From: Lacticaseibacillus parakribbianus
GTDB taxonomy: Bacteria; Bacillota; Bacilli; Lactobacillales; Lactobacillaceae
Direction of reading: 5' to 3'
Assembly: GCF_025490915.1 (NCBI RefSeq)
Contig: NZ_JANQBA010000016.1
Span: 1 to 64,000, forward strand
Length of the DNA: 64,000 nucleotides
Part shown: one piece after another, positions 38,028-46,318 of the stretch
Layout of the letters: each line of letters opens with the position of its first letter
How positions within the stretch are numbered: position 1 is the stretch's first letter
Made by a program: the position numbers and the translations under genes
The notes under the pieces: model-generated
Told to the model about the DNA's origin: nothing
The model's input: the letters and a program-made list of their open reading frames with translations, nothing else
Databases searched by the model: none

Positions 38028-38774
38028 TCACCGCCGAGCGGCCGCGAACGTCCGGTAGGCGACCCGGTAGCGGTGTTGTGGCCGCGCGTTCACCAGGCCG
38101 TGAGCCGCGGCGAGGTACGTCGGCAACAGCGCCACCCCGCGGCCGCTGGCCACCGTCGCGATGATGCTGTCCCAATCGTCCAGCGTCGCGATTCGGGCCA
38201 GCTCGCTTTTGCAAACACGCAGCGTCCGGGCCCGAAACGGGCACAGCCGATCGGCGTTGACCAGAATTGGCAGCCGCGGCCAGTCCCCGCCCGGTACCGC
38301 CAGGAAGGCCGCCGGCAGGTGGGCCAGGGCCGTCTGCTCAAAACCGGCCGGCCGCACGTCGGCGTAGGTCACGATGGCGTCGACCGCGGCCGGCGTCAGC
38401 TCGCGCATCTGCGTCGACGTGAGGAGCCGAATGTCGGTCCGATCGATGGCGTAGCGGTTCTCCTGAACCACCAGCAGATTGTACAGGAGCTTGGACATCG
38501 CCAGCCGCGGCTTGCGGCCCGGCTCGCTCAGCGCCTGGCGAACCTGCGCCGTGGCCGCCTGCACGGTTTGCACATACGCGTAGAACCGCTCCCCGGCCGG
38601 CGTCGGCACGATCCCCTGGTAGCTGCGCGTGAACAGGGTGGCGCCGAACTCCCGCTCGATGGCCTGAAGCCGCGCCGTGATGTTCGACTGGGCGAACCCC
38701 ATGGCCTGGGCCGTCAGGTTAATCGACCGCAGCTCGTGGAGCTGCCTGAACACCTCAAAGTCCTGTAATTGCAT
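38028..38774 (-). CDS. LysR-family transcriptional regulator
   Basis: 248 residues; winged HTH at 1-60 (FEVFRQLHELRSINLTAQAMGFAQSNITARLQAIEREFG pattern, quoted in part), then a short co-inducer domain. At 248 residues it is shorter than the usual about 300 because the inter-domain and second subdomain segments are reduced, yet the end looks intact. Divergent from the tautomerase gene with an operator-like repeat between them; probably controls it. Confidence 0.85.
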   Translation of the reverse strand: MQLQDFEVFRQLHELRSINLTAQAMGFAQSNITARLQAIEREFGATLFTRSYQGIVPTPAGERFYAYVQTVQAATAQVRQALSEPGRKPRLAMSKLLYNLLVVQENRYAIDRTDIRLLTSTQMRELTPAAVDAIVTYADVRPAGFEQTALAHLPAAFLAVPGGDWPRLPILVNADRLCPFRARTLRVCKSELARIATLDDWDSIIATVASGRGVALLPTYLAAAHGLVNARPQHRYRVAYRTFAAARR

Positions 38775-38798
38775 CGCGGCCTCCTATCACTATTTACG

Positions 38799-38822
38799 AT
38801 AACCATAGCACAATTTGGTAAT
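38799..38822. promoter_or_regulatory. LysR-type operator candidate
   Basis: ATAACC-N12-GGTAAT, an imperfect inverted repeat in the 100-base gap between the LysR and tautomerase genes. Confidence 0.45.
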
Positions 38823-38875
38823 AGGCGCCAAGGGGTGATGGCGTTAAGCTGACCTTATCCAAAGGAGGAATCATC

Positions 38876-39274
38876 ATGCCATACTTACGCGTTAGACTCG
38901 CCACCGCTTCTCACACCCCTGCCACCACCGCGAAGGTCGCCCAGGCGCTGACCCAGCTGGTCGTCACCAAGCTGGGCAAAAACGCCGCGGCGGCCGCCGT
39001 CGACATCCGGTACCGCGACCCGGCGAGCTGGTTCATCGGCGGCCAGGCGCTGACTGCCACCCACCAGAGCAGCTTTTTCGTCGAGGTCAAGGTCACGTCA
39101 GGCACCAACACCCGCGCCGACAAGGCCGCCTTCGTGCAGGCCGTGTTCGCCGCGATGCAGCGGCTGCTCGGCCCGATTGCCGCCACCAGCTACGTCGTCG
39201 TGACCGACGTCCCCGGTTCGGACTGGGGCTACGGCGGCAAGACCCAAAGCTTCCGCTACGAAACCGGCCAGTAA
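38876..39274 (+). CDS. Tautomerase-superfamily protein
   Basis: 132 residues beginning MPYLRVRL, so a free Pro would be the N-terminus after Met removal, the catalytic residue of the 4-oxalocrotonate tautomerase/MIF superfamily. The PASWFIGGQALTA and DVPGSDWGYGGKTQ segments are typical of the tautomerase_3-like group found in Firmicutes. Substrate unknown. AAAGGAGG lies 8 bases before ATG. Likely under the divergent LysR regulator. Confidence 0.8.
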   Translation: MPYLRVRLATASHTPATTAKVAQALTQLVVTKLGKNAAAAAVDIRYRDPASWFIGGQALTATHQSSFFVEVKVTSGTNTRADKAAFVQAVFAAMQRLLGPIAATSYVVVTDVPGSDWGYGGKTQSFRYETGQ

Positions 39275-39286
39275 CGGCCCAACGCG

Positions 39287-39327
39287 AACCCGCCTCGCGA
39301 CCCTGCTGGGCCGCGAGGCGGGTTTGT
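39287..39327 (+). terminator. Terminator after tautomerase gene
   Basis: AACCCGCCTCGCG (39287-39299) pairs with CGCGAGGCGGGTTT (39312-39325). Confidence 0.75.
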
Positions 39328-39471
39328 GGTACATTGCGGTGCTGCGGCGTTCGCCGCGGCGGGGCCCCGGCCCTGCCACAAAAATTTTAATCTAATGGCT
39401 TGCTCTGGTCCTGCGCCAATGTTGTACACTGACCTCAACCGCTGCTATCGGCACAAGTTAGGGAGGCAACT

Positions 39472-40482
39472 ATGGAATACACAACGTTAGGTCACACCGA
39501 CATTCGCATCTCCAAGCTGTGCGTCGGTGCGATGAGCTTCGGCCAGGCTGGCACAATGCACGACTGGACGCTGGACGCGGCGCAGAGCCAGGCCGTCATC
39601 GCCCATGCGCTGGACCTGGGCATCAACTTTTTTGACACCGCCAACGTCTACTCCGCCGGCACCAGCGAGCAGTACCTCGGCGCGGCCATCAGGCAGCTGG
39701 TGCCGCGCGATCAAGTGGTCTTGGCCTCGAAGGTCTACTTCAACCCCGGCCGGCTATCCCGCGCGGCAATCAACCGCGAAATCGACGGTACCCTGAAGCG
39801 GCTGGGCACGGATTACCTGGACCTGTACATCATCCACCGCTTCGATTACAACACCCCGATTGAGGAGACGATGGCAGCCCTCAACGACCTGGTGGTGGCC
39901 GGCAAGGTGCGAGCCCTGGGGGCCTCCGCGATGTACGGCTACCAGTTTTACAACCTGCAGCTGGCCGCCAGAGACCACGGCTGGACGCCGTTCGTCGCGA
40001 TGGAAAACCACTACAACCTGCTGTACCGCGAGGACGAACGCGAGCTGATTCCGCTGTGTAAGCAACTCGGCGTCTCGCTGATGCCTTACAGCCCGCTGGC
40101 GTCCGGCCGCCTCGCCCGGCCGAACTGGGACGCGAACACCAAGCGCAGCCAGTCGGACCGCGTCGCCGCCGGCAAGTACGACCACACCAAGGAAGCCGAC
40201 TTGCGCATCGCGCAACGCGTCCACGAGCTGGCCACCAAGTACGACGCGACGATGGCGCAGATCAGCCTCGCCTGGCAGTGGGCCATGGGCGTGGCCGCGC
40301 CGATCGTCGGCGCCACCAAGGCCAAGTACCTCACCGACGCAACCGGCGCCTTCGCCGTGCAGCTGACGCCCGAAGACATCGCCTACCTTGAGGAAGCCTA
40401 CCTGCCGCACAAGGTCGTCGGCGCAATCGATCACAACCCGGCGGCCGGCGTCGTGCTGCTGGACGCGGATTCCAAGGCGTAA
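39472..40482 (+). CDS. Aldo/keto reductase
   Basis: 336-residue NADPH-dependent oxidoreductase, AKR barrel with FFDTANVYSAGTSEQYLG (catalytic Asp-Tyr, about 52-69), LASKVYF (Lys) and YIIHRFD (His). The end SLAWQWAMGVAAPIVGATKAKYL matches the YghZ/Gcy-type cofactor-binding region. Substrate unknown. GGGAGG precedes the ATG; a TTGCTC/TACACT promoter with TG extension lies at about 39396-39426. Confidence 0.9.
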   Translation: MEYTTLGHTDIRISKLCVGAMSFGQAGTMHDWTLDAAQSQAVIAHALDLGINFFDTANVYSAGTSEQYLGAAIRQLVPRDQVVLASKVYFNPGRLSRAAINREIDGTLKRLGTDYLDLYIIHRFDYNTPIEETMAALNDLVVAGKVRALGASAMYGYQFYNLQLAARDHGWTPFVAMENHYNLLYREDERELIPLCKQLGVSLMPYSPLASGRLARPNWDANTKRSQSDRVAAGKYDHTKEADLRIAQRVHELATKYDATMAQISLAWQWAMGVAAPIVGATKAKYLTDATGAFAVQLTPEDIAYLEEAYLPHKVVGAIDHNPAAGVVLLDADSKA

Positions 40483-40498
40483 CCGCCCCACCCACCGC

Positions 40499-40537
40499 AA
40501 AAAGGAGCTGGCCATCACTCGGCCAGCTCCTTTTTGG
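40499..40537. terminator. Bidirectional terminator aldo/keto reductase / DyP
   Basis: Perfect 15-bp stem AAAAAGGAGCTGGCC (40499-40513) with 40521-40535, T5 on both strands. Confidence 0.93.
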
Positions 40538-40562
40538 ACTGTGCAGCTCACGGTTTGACGCC

Positions 40563-41507
40563 TTAGAACGCTTCCCCGTCGGCAATCTTGGCCAAGAGGC
40601 TGCGGGACGGAATGAAGAACACCTCACCGCTGACCGGCGTCGAGAAGTCCAGCAGGCGATCGGACTTTTCGAACATCCCCTGCAGCATCCGCTTGGTCAC
40701 CGTCCAGTGCCGGGCGTAGCCGATGAAGTAGGTCCCGTGCAGGCCCTCCGCGGGGTTGCTGAACGGCACGTTCATCCGCACAATCTTGTGCTCGACGCCG
40801 CCTTCGTTGTCCTGGGACACCACGTTGTGGGCATTGTGGGCCTTTTCGTCGTCCTCGAGCTCGACGTCGGTGAACTTCTTGCGGCCGATGGCGGCCTCCT
40901 GCTGCTCCGTTTTGAGCTTGTTCCACGCGTCCATGTCGTGGTGGTACTGCTGGGCAAAGGCGTAGGAACCGTTGATGAAGCGTTCGTCCTCGTCACCGAT
41001 CACCGCGTAATCCGGCGTTTCCAGCGCCGTCGGGTTCTCGGTGCCATCGACGAAGCCGATGATGGCGCGGCCTTCGAAGTAGCGGAAGCCGTGGGTCTCG
41101 TCGAGCACGGTCACCTGGTTCTTGATGCGGTCCATCACCTGGCTCATCAGCTCGAACGGCACCGCCGAGTTCTTCGCCCGAATGTGGAAAAACAAATCGG
41201 CCGGGGTCGCCGGCGCGGTGTACTTGGGCCCGACCACCGGCGCGAATTCCTCAAGCTCCGCCGGCCGCGGCCCGGCCGGGAACAGGTAGTCCCAGGCCCG
41301 GCGCGACAGCCCGAAGGCGACGGCCAAGCCGGCCTCCGGGTAGCGGACGTTCAAAGACGATTCGAAGGCGGGCAGCCGCTCCGCGAGGTCTTGAATCATC
41401 GCCAAGTCGGCGTCGTGATCCTGTCGGTTCAGGTCCATGGTGGCAAAAATGATGTTGTCCCCGGCGTCCTTGTAGACGTCTTGGACATCTTTCAGGTCAA
41501 TTGGCAT
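40563..41507 (-). CDS. DyP-type haem peroxidase
   Basis: 314-residue dye-decolourising peroxidase: GFVDGTENP (distal Asp, about 145-153), a VEHKIVRMNVPF segment with the proximal histidine, and ARHWTVTKRMLQGMF near the end. It has no signal peptide, so it is cytosolic unless encapsulated; no encapsulin gene is nearby. Needs haem, which lactobacilli normally take up. ATG 41507 is preceded by GGAGG; a longer frame to 41588 has none. Confidence 0.9.
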   Translation of the reverse strand: MPIDLKDVQDVYKDAGDNIIFATMDLNRQDHDADLAMIQDLAERLPAFESSLNVRYPEAGLAVAFGLSRRAWDYLFPAGPRPAELEEFAPVVGPKYTAPATPADLFFHIRAKNSAVPFELMSQVMDRIKNQVTVLDETHGFRYFEGRAIIGFVDGTENPTALETPDYAVIGDEDERFINGSYAFAQQYHHDMDAWNKLKTEQQEAAIGRKKFTDVELEDDEKAHNAHNVVSQDNEGGVEHKIVRMNVPFSNPAEGLHGTYFIGYARHWTVTKRMLQGMFEKSDRLLDFSTPVSGEVFFIPSRSLLAKIADGEAF

Positions 41508-41633
41508 TCGACACTCCTCCTTATTGATACCGATTCCATTATAGCGAACCGCGGACACTTTATCAAAGAACTTGGCCGATTGAATCACAGACTATTTATT
41601 TTCCGGGGACATGGCGAGCCGGCCTGCCGCGTT

Positions 41634-41662
41634 TTGACAAGCCCGACGCGCCCCGGTATGCT
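41634..41662 (+). promoter_or_regulatory. Promoter of leader-ORF / MFS transcript
   Basis: Consensus -35 TTGACA (41634-41639), exactly 17 bases, -10 TATGCT (41657-41662). Start of transcription expected near 41669, about 20 bases before the leader ORF. Confidence 0.85.
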
Positions 41663-41689
41663 GAAACAAGTGAAAGCGAGGTGAACGTG

Positions 41690-41758
41690 ATGACGACCTA
41701 CGTCGGCTTCATCACATGCGCCACCGTAACTGGCAAAGGACGTTTTTCCGCAGACTAA
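41690..41758 (+). CDS. 22-codon leader peptide of the MFS exporter gene
   Basis: A short frame (MTTYVGFITCATVTGK then GRFSAD) led by GAGG 8 bases upstream, between a perfect promoter and the MFS gene. Its last codons (41738-41748) form one arm of an 11-bp perfect inverted repeat whose other arm (41778-41788) covers the first codons of the MFS gene. This is the layout of translational attenuators of inducible resistance genes: a ribosome stalled in the leader would free the downstream start. Function inferred from layout only. Confidence 0.65.
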   Translation: MTTYVGFITCATVTGKGRFSAD

Positions 41759-41788
41759 ATCTAAGGAGAAATCTTGTGAAAAACGTCC
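41738..41788 (+). promoter_or_regulatory. Attenuator inverted repeat over the MFS start
   Basis: GGACGTTTTTC (41738-41748) and GAAAAACGTCC (41778-41788) are perfect complements. The 29-base loop holds the SD AAGGAG (41763-41768), and the GTG start (41776-41778) lies at the stem base. Confidence 0.75.
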
Positions 41789-42948
41789 AAAAATCGGTTC
41801 CATCTGTCTTACTTCTAATTGCGCTGGTTGGCTTCCCCCAGATCAGCGAATCGATCTTCACCCCCGTGCTGCCCGCCCTGAGCGCGGCCATGGCGGTGTC
41901 CGCACGCACCAGCCAGCTGACCATGGGCAGCTACTTCGTCGGGTTCGCCGTCGGGGTCCTGTTCTGGGGACGGCTGTCCGATGGGATCGGGCGGCGTCCG
42001 GCAATGCTCTGGGGGCTGACCGTCTACCTGCTCGGCAACCTCGCGCTGTGGCTGGCGCCGGGCTTCGCGTGGCTCATGCTCGCGCGAGTGCTCCAGGCGT
42101 TCGGCGCCGCGGTCGGGTCGGTGATCACGCAGACCATCATGCGCGAATCCTTCGCCGGCGTTGACGGCGAGCGCGTTTTTGCTAAAATCAGCGCCGCCAT
42201 GGCGTTGGCGCCCGCCCTTGGGCCCCTGCTCGGCGGCGCGCTGACGACCTACTGCGGCGGCTACCGCAGCGTGTTCATCGCCCTGATGGCGGTGGCCGGC
42301 TTGCTGTGGTGCTACATTCTGTGGCGCCTGCCAGAGACCCGCGTCACGCTGCCAACGCCCGCCCCCTGGCCCGCCGTCGCGGTGGCAATGCTGCGCAGTC
42401 CCCGGGTGTGGGGCTACTGCCTGTTGATCAGCGGCATCAACGGCATCCTGTTCAGCTACTACGCTGAGGCGCCGTACCTATTCGAGCGGCACTTCGGCCT
42501 GACCGCGGTGCAGTACGGCTGGCTGGGCCTTTTGATCGCCGCCTCCAGCATTCTCGGCGCCCTGATTACCAACTACGCCGCCGGCAAGCTCGCGCCCCGC
42601 GCGCTGATCACCGGTGGCCTGCTCGCGGCACTGCTGGGTGCCTGCGGGACGTGGGTGACCGCCGACCACCTGATCGCCTCGCTCTGTGCGATTTTCATCA
42701 TGTTCGGCGGGCTTTACACTGCCTTGCCCCTCGTGCTCAACCGTGCCCTGATTGGCTTCGAGCCTGTCATCGGCACGGCTAGCGGACTGTTGAGCTTCGT
42801 CTACTACCTGCTGATCAGCGCGCTGACCATGCTGATGAGCGCGATGCACGACGGCAGTGTGCATGCCCTGCCGCGGTACGTGCTGCTGCTCTGCGGCGGC
42901 ATGGTTGCGGCCGATTGGCTGCTGGTCAATCACCGGAAGCGGCGGTAG
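41776..42948 (+). CDS. MFS multidrug exporter (Bcr/CflA type)
   Basis: 390-residue 12-helix drug:H+ antiporter. Motif A GRLSDGIGRRPAM (about 66-78) and motif C-like region ALAPALGPLLGG (about 155-166) mark the DHA1 12-TMS exporters such as Bcr/CflA. The GTG at 41776 is 8 bases after AAGGAG; the frame is open 20 codons further up but without an SD and through the leader. Translation is probably inducible through the upstream leader peptide. Ends before a strong terminator. Confidence 0.9.
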   Translation: MKNVQKSVPSVLLLIALVGFPQISESIFTPVLPALSAAMAVSARTSQLTMGSYFVGFAVGVLFWGRLSDGIGRRPAMLWGLTVYLLGNLALWLAPGFAWLMLARVLQAFGAAVGSVITQTIMRESFAGVDGERVFAKISAAMALAPALGPLLGGALTTYCGGYRSVFIALMAVAGLLWCYILWRLPETRVTLPTPAPWPAVAVAMLRSPRVWGYCLLISGINGILFSYYAEAPYLFERHFGLTAVQYGWLGLLIAASSILGALITNYAAGKLAPRALITGGLLAALLGACGTWVTADHLIASLCAIFIMFGGLYTALPLVLNRALIGFEPVIGTASGLLSFVYYLLISALTMLMSAMHDGSVHALPRYVLLLCGGMVAADWLLVNHRKRR

Positions 42949-42997
42949 GAACCACGAACAAAGAAGCTGGGCATAAGTCGCACTTAGCCCAGAGTAC

Positions 42998-43055
42998 AAA
43001 AGGCGGTCACCACGTGTTTCCCGAACTTAGGAAACGCGTGATGACCGCCTTTTGC
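42998..43055 (+). terminator. Terminator after MFS gene
   Basis: AAAAGGCGGTCA...TGACCGCCTTTT with inner CACG-GTTTCC/GGAAAC-CGTG pairs, a 24-bp imperfect stem. Confidence 0.88.
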
Positions 43056-43159
43056 GCGTGGGCGAAGACTCTCGGCCCGCGACTGCAATCTGAAATTCAG
43101 TCCAAGCGCTCTTGCGCTATAATGTAACTTATTATAGCTAATGTCGCTGGAGGAAACTT

Positions 43160-44101
43160 ATGCACAAATCAAGCACGAGTGGCTTAGTCTTGGGGAGCCT
43201 GGCCGCGCTCGGCTGCGAAACCTTGTACGGATTGAGCTACATTTTCACCAAGTCGGCCACCGCCATTGCCAGTCCCTTGGCACTACTGGGGTGGCGTTTC
43301 TTAATTGCCTTCATCGTGATGACGCTCCTGATTGGCGGCGGCGTCATTCGCGTTGACTTCAAAGGTAAAAAGCTGCGCCCCTTGCTGCTAGTCGCCCTAT
43401 TTGATCCCGTCTTATACTTCATCGGCGAGACTTTCGGGATTAGTCATACCACAGCCTCGGAAAGCGGGGTCTTCCTGGCTTGCATTCCCGTGGCTGCCTT
43501 GATTGCTTCGACGCTCATTTTACACAAGTATCCGACGCGACCACAGGTGATCGGGATTTTGATTACCTTGAGCGGTGTGATCGTGACCGTGATGGCCGCT
43601 GGGGCGAGTGCCAGCCTGTCGCTGGTCGGCTATGCGTTCTTGCTGTTGGCCACCATTACCTATGCGCTATACAGCGTCTACGTTGAAAAAGCCGCCGCTT
43701 ACACCGGCATTGAAATCACCTATGTCATGCTGGTTGCCGGGGCGTTGGTGTTCGTCACCATGGCGGTGATCGAATCCATCACCCACGGCAACACGCAAGC
43801 GTTGATTAGCTTACCAGTGAAGCACATAGACTTCACGATTGCGGTCTTGTATCAAGGTATCGGCAGCTCGGTATTGGCCTTGTTCTTGTCGAACTTCGCG
43901 ATTGCCAAGATTGGGGTCAACAAAACCGCCTCCTTCATCGGCATCTCTACGGTCGTGTCGATCGTCGCCGGCGTGTTGCTGCTCGGTGAGGCCTTTAGTC
44001 GCCTGCAGCTACTAGGCGCCGCCATTATTATCTGTGGCGTTTATACCGCCAACAACTCGTTCCACCGTAAACATCATGAAGTCCAAAAGCCTGAACACTG
44101 A
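43160..44101 (+). CDS. EamA/DMT-family transporter
   Basis: 313 residues, ten hydrophobic helices in two EamA repeats (about 15-140 and 165-305), related to RhaT/YdcZ-like metabolite exporters. Substrate unknown. GGAGG precedes the ATG; a consensus TATAAT lies at about 43118-43123. GC content drops from here to about 48.4 kb relative to both sides, which suggests acquisition from a lower-GC lactic acid bacterium. The 5' arm of its terminator is inside the last codons. Confidence 0.85.
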   Translation: MHKSSTSGLVLGSLAALGCETLYGLSYIFTKSATAIASPLALLGWRFLIAFIVMTLLIGGGVIRVDFKGKKLRPLLLVALFDPVLYFIGETFGISHTTASESGVFLACIPVAALIASTLILHKYPTRPQVIGILITLSGVIVTVMAAGASASLSLVGYAFLLLATITYALYSVYVEKAAAYTGIEITYVMLVAGALVFVTMAVIESITHGNTQALISLPVKHIDFTIAVLYQGIGSSVLALFLSNFAIAKIGVNKTASFIGISTVVSIVAGVLLLGEAFSRLQLLGAAIIICGVYTANNSFHRKHHEVQKPEH

Positions 44102-44126
44102 ATTAAGCCGGTGTTCAGGCTTCTTT
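44087..44126 (+). terminator. Terminator of the DMT transporter gene
   Basis: AAGCCTGAACAC (44087-44098) with GTGTTCAGGCTT (44111-44122), then CTTT. Overlaps the stop codon. Confidence 0.8.
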
Positions 44127-44420
44127 AGACCTACATCCTGACATTATTGGGCCAGCATCGCAGCCGATCCTCCCATTTCGGTCAGCGTTGGTTCTTGTGC
44201 TGAACACCAATTAACCGCACCACCTGTGAGACGGGCTAGCGTAACAATCCGAACGACGGGTTTCCACACTCAGAAAAGCCCAACTGTGTTGGGGGTTCAC
44301 CCTGCCCTTGGCCGGCAAAAAGCAACCAGATCATTGCCAATAATCATGAATGAATAGTCGTCGCCCTCTGGGTGTATTCAAGTTTGCTATTGGCGAGCGT
44401 ATCCATCTCGATATTCTTTA
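44127..44420. other. Non-coding stretch upstream of the ADH-ArsR operon
   Basis: About 290 bases without a gene. Bases about 44207-44247 resemble 46141-46181 downstream of the operon (roughly 30 of 41 identical by eye, including ACGGGCT and CAATC), so the operon is flanked by decayed direct repeats. Confidence 0.5.
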
Positions 44421-44446
44421 CCGTTGACCTCTTTCGGATTAAACAT

Positions 44447-44496
44447 GGTATATTCCAGTTAACCGTTCAAGCATCTAACCACTTAACCAATATACC
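44447..44496 (+). promoter_or_regulatory. Promoter and ArsR operator candidate
   Basis: GGTATATT (44447-44454) and AATATACC (44489-44496) are perfect inverted copies; between them GTTAACC, TCTAACC and CTTAACC are repeated. TATATT (44449-44454) serves as an extended -10 (TGG TATATT) with TTGACC 19 bases upstream. The ArsR regulator encoded in the operon is the obvious ligand. Confidence 0.6.
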
Positions 44497-44513
44497 GATT
44501 GTGAGGAAAATAA

Positions 44514-45707
44514 ATGCACATTTTTTCAAGAATCCGCCAGCTGGCTTTTAGCCTCGTCATGGGCCATTTGCCCGACAAGCAGCTGAAACTACAAGGACAA
44601 GATAGCTTGCTAAAAGTTCCTAGCCTACTTAAAGAAAAACAAATCAGTCGCATTCTTTTGGCAACGACCAAGGGCACAGTCCAGCGCGGCACCCTGGATC
44701 CCTTCCTAGAAGCCCTTAAAGCTAATGCAATCGCCGTCACCGTTTTTACGGATATCGTCCCAGATCCCACAACTGCTAACGCAGTCACAGGTACACACGC
44801 CTATGTAACCAATCAATGTGAGGCCATCGTCGCAATCGGCGGTGGTTCAGTGATTGACTGCGCGAAAATTGCCGGTGCCTTAGTCGTTAATCCAACCAAG
44901 TCGGTGGAACAGATTTCAGGTTTAATGCAAATTCGACATAAGACGCCGTTCTTCATCGCAGTGCCGACGACTGCAGGCACAGGCTCGGAAATCACCCCTG
45001 CGGCGGTCATCACCGAAGTCATTCATGACGAGCACTATAAACATCCAATCAACGATTTACACATCACGCCTGACGTTGCCGTTTTGGATCCGGTCTTAGC
45101 TCGCACAATGCCGCAAAAAATCACCGCCTATACTGGAATGGATGCACTATCGCACATCATTGAGGCGTATACGAACCGTTTTGCTCAACCTAAGACCAAG
45201 CAAGCCGCCTTGAAGGCCATGTCACTCATCTCACAGAACCTAGTCCAAACATACGATGACGGCGATGACCTGACGGCACGTGAAAATATGCTTGAGGCGT
45301 CTTATCTCGCAGGCTATGCCATCACGCATAATTTTGTCGGCTACATCCACGCGCTGTCACATGCGATTGGCGCGTTGTCTGGTCTACCACATGGCTACAT
45401 CAATGCCATCCTGATGCCAGTCGTTTTAAGAAAATACGGTAAGGCCGCAGCCAGGCCGCTCGCGGAACTCGCTCAAGCGGCCGGCATCGGCCAACCGGGC
45501 GATGATCAAGCTCAGGCCACCGCCTTGATTCAATTCATTGAATCCTTAAATCAACACTTTAAGATTCCGAGCAGCCTAAACCAACTCAACGCCTTGGACA
45601 TCGACGAAATTGCAACACGTGCCTATAATGAAGGCAACCCACTATATCCAGTTCCTGACATCTGGGATAAGACAGACTTTGTTTCAGTGTTACAGCAATT
45701 AAAGTAG
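44514..45707 (+). CDS. Iron-containing alcohol dehydrogenase
   Basis: 397-residue group III ADH. NAD site IVAIGGGSVIDCAK (about 104-117) and PTTAGTGSE, metal ligands expected in TGMDALSHIIEAY and in HALSHAIGALSGLPHG (His). Reduces aldehydes or oxidises alcohols; natural substrate unknown. Codon use is AT-richer than the surrounding chromosome. Co-transcribed with an ArsR regulator 9 bases downstream, which suggests induction by a toxic aldehyde or metal. Confidence 0.9.
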   Translation: MHIFSRIRQLAFSLVMGHLPDKQLKLQGQDSLLKVPSLLKEKQISRILLATTKGTVQRGTLDPFLEALKANAIAVTVFTDIVPDPTTANAVTGTHAYVTNQCEAIVAIGGGSVIDCAKIAGALVVNPTKSVEQISGLMQIRHKTPFFIAVPTTAGTGSEITPAAVITEVIHDEHYKHPINDLHITPDVAVLDPVLARTMPQKITAYTGMDALSHIIEAYTNRFAQPKTKQAALKAMSLISQNLVQTYDDGDDLTARENMLEASYLAGYAITHNFVGYIHALSHAIGALSGLPHGYINAILMPVVLRKYGKAAARPLAELAQAAGIGQPGDDQAQATALIQFIESLNQHFKIPSSLNQLNALDIDEIATRAYNEGNPLYPVPDIWDKTDFVSVLQQLK

Positions 45708-45716
45708 GAGGCCGAT

Positions 45717-46070
45717 ATGCCACTGACACAACAACTAGAGGCCGAATTCCGCGCCAGCAGTCAGCTGCTCAACGCGATTGGCGATGAGCAACGCCAACAT
45801 TTGATTTGTGCGATGTTAGAAGGTCAGTGCGGGGCACGCGTGATCGACATTGCCAAACAAACCAACCTGTCTCGCCCCGCCGTCTCTCATCATATGCAGA
45901 TCTTAAAGAGTGCGGGCCTCGTCACCGCCCAAAAAGAAGGGACAAAAATCTACTACTACCTTAATCCCGATACCGCTGAATTAGCCAAAATTGGCCAACT
46001 CCTCGGCGATGTTCAAGCCGCCTTGGTCGCATACCGACAAGAAATTCAAGAGGCTGAAGCAGAGCGCTAG
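45717..46070 (+). CDS. ArsR-family transcriptional regulator
   Basis: 117 residues with a winged HTH (AKQTNLSRPAVSHHMQILKSAGLV, quoted in part, about 45-65; wing KEGTKIYYYL). No ELCVCDL metal-binding motif: the cysteines are only C30-region (ICAMLEGQCG), so metal sensing is uncertain and redox or organic ligands are possible. GGAGG lies before the ATG. Probably autoregulates the ADH operon through the inverted repeats at 44447-44496. Confidence 0.88.
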   Translation: MPLTQQLEAEFRASSQLLNAIGDEQRQHLICAMLEGQCGARVIDIAKQTNLSRPAVSHHMQILKSAGLVTAQKEGTKIYYYLNPDTAELAKIGQLLGDVQAALVAYRQEIQEAEAER

Positions 46071-46078
46071 CAACAAAT

Positions 46079-46114
46079 AACCCCCGTCGACGGCAATCGA
46101 CGGGGGTTTTTCAT
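46079..46114 (+). terminator. Terminator of the ADH-ArsR operon
   Basis: AACCCCCGTCGA (46079-46090) with TCGACGGGGGTT (about 46097-46108), then T5. Confidence 0.92.
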
Positions 46115-46318
46115 TCACTGTGGTCCCTGCATGACAACACAATCAGCCGCCTCACTTGTGGTACGGGCTGGCGGGTCAATCGTTTCTGTGGTTAATCATC
46201 CTTGGATTAACCTAATTGGCGTTGACATCCCATAATCCGCCGAACGACTCAACTAGTTAGTTTGCTGCCCTTGATTTGAGAATCCACCTGATTAAATTCA
46301 AGACGTGAGTATGCACCT

